64,000 bases of DNA from an uncultured Bacilli bacterium. GTDB taxonomy: Bacteria > Bacillota_I > Bacilli_A > RFN20 > CAG-826. This document shows, piece after piece, positions 8,303-17,291 of this stretch. Positions within the stretch are counted from its first letter, which is position 1; every line of letters starts with the position of its first letter. The translations under genes and the position numbers were made by a program. The notes beneath the pieces are model-generated. The model had not been told where the DNA came from and searched no databases. It saw nothing but the letters and a program-made list of their open reading frames with translations. The stretch covers positions 558,001 to 622,000 of the forward strand of contig CAKVCX010000001.1 of NCBI GenBank assembly GCA_934725985.1, read 5' to 3'.

Positions 8303-9613
8303 ATGAATTATTATCTAGCAGTTGATGTTGGGGCGACAAGTGGGCGTCATATATTAGGCCATTATGAAAATGGCAAATTGGAAATAGAAGAAATTTATAG
8401 GTTCGAAACCCCTTTGGTTCAAGAAGGAAATGGGCATGCTCATTGGGATGTGGATAAACTTTTCTTCTATGTAAAAGAAGGCATGAAAAAAGCCAAGGAT
8501 CTTGGCAAAGTACCTTGCAGGATGGGCATTGATACTTTCGGCGTCGATTATGCTTTGCTTGATAAAAACGATGAAAGAATCGGGGATGTTGTTTCTTATC
8601 GAGACATTAGAACTAAAAAAGCAAAAGAAGAATATTTGACTCCAGAAAAAGAGTTTGAGCTAACTGGTATTCAACCAAACGAATTTAATACTTGTTATCA
8701 ACTTTATTGTGATTATAAAGATGGCAAATTAGCTAAGGCTAAGACTATTATTTTCCTTCCTTCTTATCTTTGCTATTTGCTTACTGGAGTCAAGCAAAAC
8801 GAATTGTCTATTCTTTCAACTGGAGCTGTTTTGGCTCCGGGTGGAAAGTCTTATTCAAAGGAAATCCTCTCTTCTTTGAATTTAAAAGAAGAGCAATTCC
8901 CTCCTATTGTTAAAGCCGGCACTTGCCTAGGAAAACTGTTGCCTGAAATTGAAAAGGAAGTGGGCTATCAAGTTGATGTTTACGCTACTTTAGAACATGA
9001 TACGGCTGCGGCTTTTTTTGGATCAGAAGGAAAAAAGAGCGAAGTCCTTCTTTCTAGCGGTACATGGAGTCTATTGGGGACGATTCTAGATGAACCAATT
9101 TCTAATAAAACGGCTTACGAAGCTTGCTTTACAAATGAACTCTCTTTCCCTAATCAAGTAAGGTTTTTAAAAAATATCATAGGCATGTGGATTATTAACA
9201 ATCTTGTAACTGAATTAAAATTAAATTCGGTCTTGGATGCAGTTAGATTAGCTAGCCTAGAAAGTTCAAAAAAATATGTATATACGTTCGATGCCTCTTC
9301 TTCAACTTTGTTAAATCCGCCTTCGATGAAGAATGCTATTTTATCTTTATTAGAAGAAAAGCAATACCCGCTTCCAAAAGATGATGGCGAATTGTTTTAT
9401 TGCGCTTATCATTCATTAGCCAAAGCATATGCGGTCGCTATAGAAGGATTAGAGAAAATAACTAACAAAAAAGTTTCTTCAATTCGTGTTTTTGGCGGGG
9501 GAGTCAAAGCTGAAATATTGAATAAATTAACAGAAGAAGTTTCCTCTTTAAAAGTCATTCGGGGACCAAGTGAGGCTACAGCTATAGGAAACTTATTGGC
9601 TATATCTAAATAA
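8303..9613 (+). CDS. rhaB: Rhamnulokinase
   Basis: 436-residue FGGY-family carbohydrate kinase. It starts with YYLAVDVGATSGRHILG, the phosphate-1 loop with the DxGAxSGR form typical of rhamnulokinase, and has MGIDTFGVDYALLD, a TLEHDTAAAFFG segment, LLSSGTWSLLG and the C-terminal adenosine motif RVFGGGVKAEILNKL. It phosphorylates L-rhamnulose to L-rhamnulose 1-phosphate with ATP. ATG 8303 is chosen over an upstream ATG (8276) because GAAAGGA is 8-9 bases before it and the protein then begins at the family start. The partner genes rhaA and rhaD lie 3 kb downstream on the same strand, separated by unrelated genes. Confidence 0.93.
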   Translation: MNYYLAVDVGATSGRHILGHYENGKLEIEEIYRFETPLVQEGNGHAHWDVDKLFFYVKEGMKKAKDLGKVPCRMGIDTFGVDYALLDKNDERIGDVVSYRDIRTKKAKEEYLTPEKEFELTGIQPNEFNTCYQLYCDYKDGKLAKAKTIIFLPSYLCYLLTGVKQNELSILSTGAVLAPGGKSYSKEILSSLNLKEEQFPPIVKAGTCLGKLLPEIEKEVGYQVDVYATLEHDTAAAFFGSEGKKSEVLLSSGTWSLLGTILDEPISNKTAYEACFTNELSFPNQVRFLKNIIGMWIINNLVTELKLNSVLDAVRLASLESSKKYVYTFDASSSTLLNPPSMKNAILSLLEEKQYPLPKDDGELFYCAYHSLAKAYAVAIEGLEKITNKKVSSIRVFGGGVKAEILNKLTEEVSSLKVIRGPSEATAIGNLLAISK

Positions 9614-9615
9614 AG

Positions 9616-10377
9616 TTAAAAGGTTCTTTGATCTTCTCTAACCTTTTTTTCGTGTACCAATAAATACGATAAATAACCTATGCCTATTAAAAACATTATT
9701 ATTGACCAAAATTGACTTGGGGATATCCCTTTGATGAATTCGCCTCTATGGTCGCCTCTATAAAATTCTATTACAAATCTCCAAATTGAATAGGAAAATA
9801 GATACACGGGTAAACTAAATCTTCCCTTTTTAGTTAAACTTAGTAGTAATAGAAAAACGCCTAGTAATATTAGAAATATAGCTTCCATTAGATTTGTAGG
9901 TATTACTTTTCCTATGCCATTTGGAAATGTTATCCCTATCCAAGAAGTGGTCTCTTTTCCATAACAGCAGGGAGCTAAAAAGCATCCGATACGTCCAAAG
10001 CCTTGGGCTATGGCTATACAAGAAGGCGCAAAAACAAAAATATCTTTTTCTAAACAAGGCCCAAATTTTTTCTTTATAAATAAAAAATATCCTAATAAAA
10101 AAGAAGGAATTCCAAAAATCAATCCTCCATAAAAAGTCATGGACCAACCCCATTTATATGTTGATGGGTTTTCTATAAAGTCATATAGATTTTGAAACAG
10201 AACTGCTCCTATAAATCCTATGATAGTAGAGATAAGGGCATTTATTTCTATAATTGAGGTCAATATCCTATCTAATTTCTTTTTCTTTCTATAGATTTCT
10301 ATAAATGCCAAGGCAAAGAGCAAACCTAATAAAACCATTAATGAATAGGAGTCAATTATGCCAATTTTTGGATACAT
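9616..10377 (-). CDS. Prolipoprotein diacylglyceryl transferase-like membrane protein
   Basis: 253-residue polytopic membrane protein of the Lgt family, with about seven hydrophobic segments. The N-terminus MYPKIGIIDSYSLMVLLGLLFA and the central motif QGFGRIGCFLAPCCYGKET correspond to the Lgt signature around the essential arginine. The C-terminal FVIEFYRGDHRGEF matches the second conserved arginine region. Lgt transfers a diacylglyceryl group from phosphatidylglycerol to the lipobox cysteine of prolipoproteins. This copy is the cysteine-rich GCF/CCYG variant, so it may be a paralogue rather than the housekeeping enzyme; no other copy is in the window. It is convergent with rhaB, two bases apart. 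Confidence 0.78.
   Translation of the reverse strand: MYPKIGIIDSYSLMVLLGLLFALAFIEIYRKKKKLDRILTSIIEINALISTIIGFIGAVLFQNLYDFIENPSTYKWGWSMTFYGGLIFGIPSFLLGYFLFIKKKFGPCLEKDIFVFAPSCIAIAQGFGRIGCFLAPCCYGKETTSWIGITFPNGIGKVIPTNLMEAIFLILLGVFLLLLSLTKKGRFSLPVYLFSYSIWRFVIEFYRGDHRGEFIKGISPSQFWSIIMFLIGIGYLSYLLVHEKKVREDQRTF
9618..9650 (+). terminator. Intrinsic terminator after rhaB
   Basis: AAAAGGTT (9618-9625) pairs with AACCTTTT (9640-9647) across a 14-base loop, followed by further T. It overlaps the 3' end of the convergent Lgt-like gene, whose last codons form the hairpin. Confidence 0.65.
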
Positions 10378-10430
10378 AGTCTTTATAATACCATTAATAG
10401 TATTTTATCTAATAAATGGTTTTTTCTTCT

Positions 10431-11546
10431 CTATTTATACAATATTTCCCTTAGTTTGTTATTAACTTTACCTTGCCCGTAATTTTCTTGTTGGGTAAAA
10501 AAGACAAAGACAGATTTCCTATTTAGATTCAATATTAAATCGCAGCCAAGCCATCCATTCCAGCCAAAATCATTAACGAATGAATAAGGCTTTTCCTCAT
10601 CTATTGTTTTTCTTATTTGAACTAAATTTTTATAAATCTGATGTTCATCGGCCATCCAGTCTATTTGTTTATTTATTTCGTTCTCTTTGACTTCGCTTAA
10701 TTCTTTTAAAGATTTTAGGCTTATTATTTCTCCTTTTAATAAATTTACTCCAAAACAAGAAACGTCGTCTATTGTGGAGAATAAGCCCGCTCCACCAGAT
10801 TGGAAGTTGTTATTATCTCCTGCCCCGTTTATTCCCAATATATAATTTGAAAATGGAACTGTTTTGTTTTCATTTTTTGTATAAGTGCTCGGTATTAACA
10901 ATCTCTTTTCTATTGGCACGACAAAGAAAGTGTTTTTTAAGCCTATTGGATCAAAAATATATTTCTTTAAAAAGTCACCAAATTTCATTTTTGAGGTAAT
11001 TTCTATGACGGCACCTAATAAATCAGCACATATGGAATATTGCCTTTTTGTTCCAGGAGCATAATCTAGCGGATAGGTGGATATGTTTTGTCCAAACTCA
11101 ATAGTGCTTTCCTTATAATTGCCTTTAACGATTTTTTCATATTCTTTCCCAACATATTTGCCTCCATAAGCAAAACCGCCCTCCATGTTTAATAATTGCC
11201 GAATTGTAGGAGATGCAATATCTATTAATTTTTCGTTTATTTCAATTTTAGCTTTAGCAAAATTAGGAAAAAAATTGCTAATGGGATCATCTATTTTGAA
11301 TAAATTTAGTTCAAAGGCTTTATAGACGGCTACGGCAGTGAAAACTTTGCTGACACTATAAAGACGGCAGATTGCATTTCTAGTAAATGGAGTTTTTTTC
11401 TCTATATTGGCAAAACCTGATTGAAGATAGAGAAGTTCTTTTTCATTTTCTTTTAGTAAAGCAGAACAACCTGCTAGTTCTTGATTAGATGTTACATTGT
11501 CTAAATAATCTTGTGCTTGTTTTACTTTAGCTGATGTTATTTCCAT
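10431..11546 (-). CDS. Serine hydrolase, class C beta-lactamase-like family
   Basis: 371 residues with the penicillin-binding/beta-lactamase fold. The SxxK motif is S64-V-S-K67 in RLYSVSKVFTAVAVYKAF. A tyrosine in KRQYSICADLLGAVIE occupies the second-motif position, although the usual YxN reads YSI here. A GGAGLFSTIDDVSCFG segment is typical of the family. There is no signal peptide, so it is probably cytoplasmic. Members act as esterases, peptidases or lactamases, and resistance cannot be inferred. It lies 53 bases upstream of the Lgt-like gene on the same strand and is divergent from the CPBP gene. Confidence 0.82.
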   Translation of the reverse strand: MEITSAKVKQAQDYLDNVTSNQELAGCSALLKENEKELLYLQSGFANIEKKTPFTRNAICRLYSVSKVFTAVAVYKAFELNLFKIDDPISNFFPNFAKAKIEINEKLIDIASPTIRQLLNMEGGFAYGGKYVGKEYEKIVKGNYKESTIEFGQNISTYPLDYAPGTKRQYSICADLLGAVIEITSKMKFGDFLKKYIFDPIGLKNTFFVVPIEKRLLIPSTYTKNENKTVPFSNYILGINGAGDNNNFQSGGAGLFSTIDDVSCFGVNLLKGEIISLKSLKELSEVKENEINKQIDWMADEHQIYKNLVQIRKTIDEEKPYSFVNDFGWNGWLGCDLILNLNRKSVFVFFTQQENYGQGKVNNKLREILYK

Positions 11547-11592
11547 AAATGGTGCCCTTTGCTACTACTATTAATTATTTTAAAATAATTTT

Positions 11593-12300
11593 ATGGTTCA
11601 TAAACACGATTTTTGTACCGCTTTTATAATAATAGTAATCTATGTGGGCTTAATGGGTTTATCTTCTATTCCATCATTAAGTAATTTTGAATGTTCTATT
11701 TTAAGAATGTTTTTTAGATCTTTTCTTTTACTTTATTTATATATTTTTGGTTTTTTAAGAAAGGAAAAGAGAAAGACTTTTTCTTTTAAGTATTTGCCTT
11801 TTTTTATCATATTGCCTTTTTCAAATTATTTTTCTTTATTTTTTAGAAGTGATGTTTCTTTTACTTTTTCTTTCGAATTGCTTTTTTATTTTATCGATTG
11901 TCTTCTTCTTTCCTTTACTGAGGAAACTCTTTTTAGAAGCATTGTTTTAAGTGTGGAAATTAATAAAGAAAAAACATGGAAATATATCGTTCTGTCTTCG
12001 CTTTTATTTTCTTTTTCCCATCTATTGAATGGATTTAATTACTCTACATTAATTCAATTGTTCTATACATTTGGCTTAGGAGTGATTTTATCTTCTATTT
12101 ATTTTTATGGTGGCGGCTTTTTTTATTCTTTTTTGCTACATTTCATGTTCAATTTTTTCAATGGATATCTATTTTCTTGCTTTAACGGAAGCAAAGATTG
12201 GCAATCGTTTATAATTTGCAATGTTGTTATCGGGGCAATGATGACAATTTATTATTTAGTTTTAGTTTTAATCAAACTAAAAAGTAAATCACAGTCGTGA
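11593..12300 (+). CDS. CPBP family intramembrane metalloprotease
   Basis: 235-residue membrane protein with about six to seven hydrophobic segments. The CPBP (Abi/CAAX protease-like) motifs are present: E110-E111-TLF-R115, then FSH143 in FSFSHLLNGF, then HFMFNFFNG. Such proteins may process prenylated or bacteriocin-like peptides or act in immunity to them; the substrate is unknown. It is divergent from the beta-lactamase-like gene with only 46 bases between the starts, and there is no good Shine-Dalgarno, so the ATG at 11593 is tentative. Confidence 0.82.
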   Translation: MVHKHDFCTAFIIIVIYVGLMGLSSIPSLSNFECSILRMFFRSFLLLYLYIFGFLRKEKRKTFSFKYLPFFIILPFSNYFSLFFRSDVSFTFSFELLFYFIDCLLLSFTEETLFRSIVLSVEINKEKTWKYIVLSSLLFSFSHLLNGFNYSTLIQLFYTFGLGVILSSIYFYGGGFFYSFLLHFMFNFFNGYLFSCFNGSKDWQSFIICNVVIGAMMTIYYLVLVLIKLKSKSQS

Positions 12301-12391
12301 AAGTATTTATTTCTCCTGACACGCTATATTTTATGGATACATTGATTGTTTGAATGTTATTTTTATAAAAATAAGATTGCTATCGTTATAA

Positions 12392-12409
12392 AACAATTTG
12401 ATAATTGTT
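12392..12409. promoter_or_regulatory. Palindrome upstream of rhaA (candidate operator or hairpin)
   Basis: AACAATT and AATTGTT form a 7-bp inverted repeat around TGAT, about 150 bases before the rhaA start. It is in the 260-base gap between the CPBP gene and rhaA, which otherwise holds only AT-rich sequence. Confidence 0.4.
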
Positions 12410-12489
12410 AAGGCCTATTATTGCTTGTCCTCTTTTTTTGTTTAGTTAGATTGCTCAATATCATCTAATTACGAAAAATGACCATAAAA

Positions 12490-12505
12490 TGATAATATGT
12501 TATCA
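12490..12505. promoter_or_regulatory. Palindrome upstream of rhaA (candidate operator)
   Basis: TGATAA-TATG-TTATCA is a perfect 6-bp inverted repeat, 55 bases before the rhaA start codon, where a sugar-responsive repressor could act. A TATAAT-like hexamer at about 12534-12539 lies downstream. No regulator gene is next to rhaA, so the binding protein is unknown. Confidence 0.45.
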
Positions 12506-12560
12506 ATTCGTGCAATGCTTAATATGGCTTGATTTATAATAGAAAAAGTGGAGGAAAAAT

Positions 12561-13790
12561 ATGTTTGACGAAGCAAAGAAAAAATTTGCTGAATTTGGTG
12601 TTGATGTAGAAGAAGCATTGAAAGAAATCAAAGAATATCCAATTTCGGTTCATTGCTGGCAAGGCGACGATGTTTTAGGCTTTCAAAATAGTGGTGCCTT
12701 AACCGGTGGGATCCAAACAACCGGGAATTACCCTGGCAGGGCAAGGAATTTTAATGAGCTAAAAAATGATATCGATTTCGCCTTTTCTATGATGCCTGGC
12801 AAAAAAAGATTAAATTTGCATGCCATTTATGCCGTCAATGATTGCTCTAAAACAATAGATAAATTAACGGTAGAAGATTTTAAGCCGTGGATGGGTTGGT
12901 CAAAAAAGAATAATGTAGCCTTGGATTTCAATCCAACATTTTTCTCAAATCCCATGGTTAAAGATGGCTTGACTTTGTCTTCTCCGGATGAAGAAGTTCG
13001 TTCTTTTTGGGTAAGACATGGTAAAGCGTGTAGGGCTATTGCCAATGAATTCGGAAAAGCACAAGGGTCACCTGCATTATGCGACGTTTGGATTCCTGAC
13101 GGCATGAAAGATGTCCCCTCTGATAGACTTGGTCCTAGAATGAGATTAAAGAAATCCTTAGATGAGATTTTCTCTGTTAAATATTCAAAAGAAAACATTA
13201 TGGATGCAGTGGAAAGCAAAGTGTTTGGAATTGGAGTTGAATCTTTTACGGTTGGCTCAAGTGAGTTCTATCAAAACTATGCTGCTTTAAATGGCATTGC
13301 TTGCTTGCTTGACAATGGACATTATCATCCAACTGAAAATGTTGCCGATAAGATACCTTCCCTTCTTTGCTTCTATGATAAGGTTGCTTTGCACCTTACT
13401 CGTCCAGTTCGTTGGGATTCTGACCATGTCATAATAAAAGATGACACTATGCAAGACTTATGCAATGAAATAGTTAGATGCGGCGGCAAGGATAGAGTTG
13501 TAATTGGACTAGATTATTTCGATGCTTCAATTAATAGAATTGCAGCTTGGGTAATTGGCGAAAGAAGTGTGCAAAAATGTTTATTGCAGGCCTTGTTAAC
13601 TCCTTGGAATACCTTGAAGTCAATGCAAGATAAAGGCGATTTTACTCATCTATTGGAATTAGAAGAAAGAGTAAAAGATTTGCCTTATTCAGAGATCTAT
13701 GCTGAATATTTAAGAAGAGAAGGCATGGAAGAAAACATCATGACGAAAGTCGACAAATACGAAAAGGAAGTTTTATCTAAAAGAGGTTAA
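12561..13790 (+). CDS. rhaA: L-rhamnose isomerase
   Basis: 409-residue enzyme converting L-rhamnose to L-rhamnulose with a divalent metal. Its whole length fits the RhaA family: ISVHCWQGDDVLGF near the start, GGIQTTGNYPGRARN, RLNLHAIYA, LDFNPTFFSNP, and the metal-site regions LLDNGHYHPTE and HLTRPVRWDSDHV. The start ATG is preceded by GTGGAGG. rhaD follows after five bases, so the two form an operon. Upstream are two palindromes that may be operators. Confidence 0.95.
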   Translation: MFDEAKKKFAEFGVDVEEALKEIKEYPISVHCWQGDDVLGFQNSGALTGGIQTTGNYPGRARNFNELKNDIDFAFSMMPGKKRLNLHAIYAVNDCSKTIDKLTVEDFKPWMGWSKKNNVALDFNPTFFSNPMVKDGLTLSSPDEEVRSFWVRHGKACRAIANEFGKAQGSPALCDVWIPDGMKDVPSDRLGPRMRLKKSLDEIFSVKYSKENIMDAVESKVFGIGVESFTVGSSEFYQNYAALNGIACLLDNGHYHPTENVADKIPSLLCFYDKVALHLTRPVRWDSDHVIIKDDTMQDLCNEIVRCGGKDRVVIGLDYFDASINRIAAWVIGERSVQKCLLQALLTPWNTLKSMQDKGDFTHLLELEERVKDLPYSEIYAEYLRREGMEENIMTKVDKYEKEVLSKRG

Positions 13791-13795
13791 TTAAA

Positions 13796-14614
13796 ATGAA
13801 TCCAGTTGATACAGAATTTGTAAAACGTTTTGCTAGATTATGTGGGGATGGATATAGAAAAGGCTGGCATGAACGTAACGGTGGCAATCTTTCTTACCGT
13901 ATGAACGATGAAGAAGTAGCTCAAGTAAAAGATCATTTAAGCAAGGATGGAAAATGGATTAAAATTGGTGCTTCCGTGCCAACTTTAGCCAATGAGCATT
14001 TCTTAGTAAAATGCACTGGCTGCTATATGATGAATATGGAGCGCGATCCGGCTTCTAATTGCGGCATTATTGAAGTAGACGAAAAAGGTGAAAACTATCG
14101 CATTGAATGGGGGATGAACGGTGGCAATCATCCTACTTCCGAGCTTCCTAGCCATTTGATGAATTTAGCAGTTGTCAAAGCAAGGACAAATGGTAAATAT
14201 AGGATAGTTTATCATTGCCATCCATCCAACGTTATTGCTTTAACTTTTGTTTTACCACTAGATAATAAAACATGGAGTCACAAACTTTGGGAAATGATGA
14301 CTGAATGCCCAATTATTTTCCCAGCTGGCGTTGGTGTTGTTCCTTGGATGGTTCCTGGTGGGGAGGAAATTGCTCTTGCAACTTCTAAACTTATGGAAAA
14401 ATTCGACATTGCCATATGGGCACATCATGGCATCTTTGTTACTGGAGAGACATTTGATTCAACCTGGGGGCTAATCGATACGGTCGATAAGAGCTGTGAC
14501 ATCTTGATTAAAGTGCTTTCTATGGGTGGCATAAAGCAAACAATTCCTGATTCAGGATTCCGTGCTTTGCAAGAGCCATATCACGTCCATATCAATCCCG
14601 AATATTTAGACTAA
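13796..14614 (+). CDS. rhaD: Rhamnulose-1-phosphate aldolase
   Basis: 272-residue class II aldolase/adducin-family protein that cleaves rhamnulose 1-phosphate to dihydroxyacetone phosphate and lactaldehyde. It has the zinc-ligand pair in YHCHPSN and a further histidine pair in WAHHGIFVTGE, plus the N-terminal GWHERNGGNLSYRM substrate loop. It sits five bases after rhaA and is followed by a strong terminator, completing the catabolic set with rhaB. No lactaldehyde reductase or transporter is in the window. Confidence 0.95.
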   Translation: MNPVDTEFVKRFARLCGDGYRKGWHERNGGNLSYRMNDEEVAQVKDHLSKDGKWIKIGASVPTLANEHFLVKCTGCYMMNMERDPASNCGIIEVDEKGENYRIEWGMNGGNHPTSELPSHLMNLAVVKARTNGKYRIVYHCHPSNVIALTFVLPLDNKTWSHKLWEMMTECPIIFPAGVGVVPWMVPGGEEIALATSKLMEKFDIAIWAHHGIFVTGETFDSTWGLIDTVDKSCDILIKVLSMGGIKQTIPDSGFRALQEPYHVHINPEYLD

Positions 14615-14620
14615 ATAAAC

Positions 14621-14668
14621 AAAGGCCAAGTCGATTAGTTTATGTTAAAAGACTTGGTCTTTTCTTAT
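14621..14668 (+). terminator. Intrinsic terminator after rhaD
   Basis: AAAGGCCAAGTC (14621-14632) pairs with GACTTGGTCTTT (14651-14662) across an 18-base loop. A T-rich tail follows. Confidence 0.85.
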
Positions 14669-14748
14669 GGCTTTAATGTAACAAAAAACATTCTTAAGGT
14701 AAATCATTGGTTGGCTTTTTGAAAAATTGGTTATAAAAGCTGCAGCAA

Positions 14749-14776
14749 TAAAAAAGCCGAGCCTTTGCTCGACTTA
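14749..14776 (-). terminator. Intrinsic terminator of the minus-strand membrane protein gene
   Basis: On the minus strand AAGTCGAGC, loop AAAG and GCTCGGCTT form a GC-rich hairpin followed by six T. It starts about four bases after the stop codon of the gene at 14780-15802. Confidence 0.85.
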
Positions 14777-14779
14777 AAT

Positions 14780-15802
14780 TTATTTGCCGTTATATGGCCT
14801 TAATGACCTCATCGACATCCACATTATCCTTAAACCAAACAAGAATATAAACGCGAATAAGGCAAATCTAGAAATCATAAACCCAATTGCCAAAGATAGG
14901 ATTGCTGGAGATACTGAGGCCCAGTAAGCCATCTTTTGTGTTTCCCAGAATGTATAGATTCTGAATGGGTTGCGTTTTCCTCTAGTCATTAAGAATATGA
15001 CTAATCCAAACAAGAATTCTAAGCCGACATATACGCCTGCCATGATTCCTAAATATGTCCAGGATTGGGTATTCTTTTGTGTTTCGGCACAATCATTAAC
15101 AAAATTTGCCCAGTTTAATTTCAATTGGTTTGTATATTCCAAAGTATTCTTTTCATTTGACGGGGCCAAATCTTTTAAATTCAAAAGATTGCTTCTATCG
15201 TATATTCCAGATGCAGATGTCAAAGCTGAACCATTTGATTTTCCTAAGTAGATATTCTTCTTACCTAAGACAAGAACATTGTTATTATATTTTGCTTCGC
15301 TTCTAGCCACATCGGTGTAAGGGTTTTTATTTGCGATTATTCTAGAATAGAAATCATTATCGCTTATCGAGTCAGTATAATTAAAGAAAACTTCGAATGT
15401 GGTTTTATTTGTTTCGCTATTTTTAGCGGTAAACCATTTTTCTTCTCCTTCAAATGATTTTTCCCAGGTGGAATTCTCATTTGTTAAAACGGAGTCTTTT
15501 ATAACGAAATCGATGTTTTTTTCTTGTAAATAGTTTGTAAAATGAACTAAACCATTTTCGTATCCATAAGTGGAAGACCCTAACATCGAAGTACCGACTT
15601 TTGTTTGCATATTGATCGTAAAAGAAGGAATCAAAGCAATTAAAACGGATAAAATTGCAAAAACAACTGGCAAATACCAATGCCATTCTCTTCCTACTTT
15701 TATACAAGCGTCGTTTGAAAATAAAGTTTTAAAGCCTAGTGCGATTTTTCCTTTTGTTTCGGGTGACATACCCTTTCTATTTTTTTTCTTGTTTTTTGAC
15801 AT
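14780..15802 (-). CDS. Membrane protein of unknown function (possibly DUF1189-like)
   Basis: 340 residues. A lysine-rich cytoplasmic N-terminus (MSKNKKKNRKGMSPETKGK) is followed by one membrane segment near residue 45, a large extracytoplasmic region of about 170 residues (asparagine- and serine-rich, GKKNIYLGKSNGSA), and three C-terminal membrane segments. This topology resembles DUF1189 proteins, but I see no diagnostic motif. I prefer ATG 15802 to the upstream ATG at 15841 because the protein then begins at the basic MSKNKKK; AAAGG is about ten bases upstream. It stands alone on its strand. Confidence 0.65.
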   Translation of the reverse strand: MSKNKKKNRKGMSPETKGKIALGFKTLFSNDACIKVGREWHWYLPVVFAILSVLIALIPSFTINMQTKVGTSMLGSSTYGYENGLVHFTNYLQEKNIDFVIKDSVLTNENSTWEKSFEGEEKWFTAKNSETNKTTFEVFFNYTDSISDNDFYSRIIANKNPYTDVARSEAKYNNNVLVLGKKNIYLGKSNGSALTSASGIYDRSNLLNLKDLAPSNEKNTLEYTNQLKLNWANFVNDCAETQKNTQSWTYLGIMAGVYVGLEFLFGLVIFLMTRGKRNPFRIYTFWETQKMAYWASVSPAILSLAIGFMISRFALFAFIFLFGLRIMWMSMRSLRPYNGK

Positions 15803-15956
15803 TTCTAAATAAACCTTTGCAAAGCAAAGATAACAATACACGAGACGAAGACATTTTTAAAGGGACTATGACTTAATTTTAATAAAAACTTGAAGTTCTA
15901 AAATTCTATTAATATGTTCATTCGCATTTTTTTCTTTCGTTGAATATAATTTAATT

Positions 15957-16475
15957 ATGGTCGTGTCCATTAAGAAAGAGAAAAGAAAAGGATGGCTAGT
16001 TTATGTGGCTGCTATTTTATTTTTGCTAAGTGGCCTCTTTCTTTTCATTTCTCCTTTTTGCTCTTATGAAATAGAGACTGGAAGAACTATAAATTTAACC
16101 CCCTATAAAGTGTTGCTTGGTGGGAGTGATTCTTTCACTGTTAATGGGTACGTGTATTCTTTTTCTTATTCAATAAACGTTCCTTTGCTTATATTGGAAC
16201 AACTTTTTATTCTCTCCTTTTTTTCTTGCTTATTTGGAAAAAGAGTCAAAAGAAATATTATTGTTGGATTAATCATTGGATCAATTTGCTTATGCCTTGA
16301 TTGTTTTTGCTTGAGCCTAGTTTGCTTTTCCTCAAAAGGTATCATCTATTCTGGTGTTAAATATGGGCCGGGATTCTATTTTTCTATTATTTTGTGTTTA
16401 TTTGCTTTAATCATTTTATTGTTTTGCCTCATTCCTATTTCCTTTAATAAAAAAGAATTGGATGATGAGGCATAA
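15957..16475 (+). CDS. Hypothetical four-helix membrane protein
   Basis: 172 residues with a basic start (MVVSIKKEKRKGW) and four strongly hydrophobic segments at about 15-38, 75-98, 101-125 and 138-160. There is no recognisable catalytic or transport motif, and no strong Shine-Dalgarno before ATG 15957. It lies just upstream of tmRNA on the same strand. Function unknown. Confidence 0.6.
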   Translation: MVVSIKKEKRKGWLVYVAAILFLLSGLFLFISPFCSYEIETGRTINLTPYKVLLGGSDSFTVNGYVYSFSYSINVPLLILEQLFILSFFSCLFGKRVKRNIIVGLIIGSICLCLDCFCLSLVCFSSKGIIYSGVKYGPGFYFSIILCLFALIILLFCLIPISFNKKELDDEA

Positions 16476-16553
16476 TAATTGATCTTTAAAATTTCACATT
16501 ATATATTTCTTGGTATATACTTCTACAGCTTGAACACATCAAGCACTTGTTCT

Positions 16554-16947
16554 GGGGCCGTCATGGTTTTGACGGAGGATAGAAAATTAGCAGTTGCAGT
16601 GGAGTGGCGATCCATAACGCCAAAACAAAATAACTGACAACAGTTTCATTTATGCGAACCGCGCTAATCGCGTTTCGTGCGCTTGCGCTTAATTTAGCAC
16701 CGAAATAGGTTTCCTCTAGGAGGAACAAGCACGCCCCCTGTGGTTTACTCGTCTCACGCACAGGAGTGGTGTCATACCAAGACGATAAGCATTCTTCTTT
16801 GGCTAGGGGAGAGTGACGAAAATTTATAGCCTTGTCTACGATGCTTACGGCATCCTTGATCGTAGATGAAATATGATGCCGTCTAAACTGTAGACGCTGC
16901 TAAGGGTCATTCTTCGGACCGGAGTTCGATTCTCCGCGACTCCACCA
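16554..16947 (+). ncRNA. ssrA: Transfer-messenger RNA (tmRNA)
   Basis: One-piece tmRNA of 394 bases. The 5' end GGGGCCGTCATGGTTTTGACGG and the 3' end with T-arm GGAGTTCGATTCTCC, acceptor CGACTCC and encoded ACCA are clear. tmRNA rescues stalled ribosomes and tags the nascent chain. The best tag frame begins near GACAACAGT (16634) and reads DNSFIYANRANRVSCACA before a TAA at 16690; the exact resume codon is not certain. The acceptor stem has one A-C mismatch (fifth pair). A TATATAC hexamer at about 16513-16519 may be the -10 box. A terminator follows at 16960. Confidence 0.95.
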
Positions 16948-16959
16948 TATCGAAGCCAT

Positions 16960-16992
16960 AGGTTTGATACAAATTGTGTCAGACCTTTTTTC
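16960..16992 (+). terminator. Intrinsic terminator after ssrA
   Basis: AGGTTTGATAC (16960-16970) and GTGTCAGACCT (16976-16986) pair with two G-U pairs around AAATT, followed by six T. Confidence 0.88.
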
Positions 16993-16993
16993 T

Positions 16994-17291
16994 TTGCATA
17001 TAGGAGCATTTATCTTTTCTGCTAACTAACTATAGAGTCTTGTTGAAGCGTTAAACGGCATTATATATTGCTATGGAACGAAAATGCCACGTTTATACTG
17101 AAATAGATGATTACTAATTTTCTTTTTCAAATTTCCACCCCCAAGCAACCAATTAGTGACTTATATTCTCTAATTAATTTTTTCCTTATAAATATGAAGT
17201 TCGTCTTTCTTTACCTTTTTCCAATAAATCATTTTAAAAGAGGTCAATTCAAGTTAAAATTTATTTAAATCAACCTAAAGGTTTATTTCCT
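16994..17291. other. Intergenic gap downstream of ssrA; one imperfect hairpin
   Basis: No open reading frame of interest. The only structure I see is AAACGGCATT (17053-17062) pairing with AATGC-CA-CGTTT (17083-17094), a 10-bp stem with a two-base bulge and a 20-base loop. It has no T-run, so it is not a terminator. No second copy of the ssrA 3' end (an attachment-site repeat) is seen here. Confidence 0.4.

Noticed and set aside
10431..11546. Calling this gene an antibiotic-resistance beta-lactamase
   Set aside because: No signal peptide, the YxN motif is changed, and most members of this family are not lactamases.
16561..16761. 66-codon minus-strand reading frame inside tmRNA
   Set aside because: It lies wholly within ssrA, whose sequence is constrained as RNA; no ribosome site.
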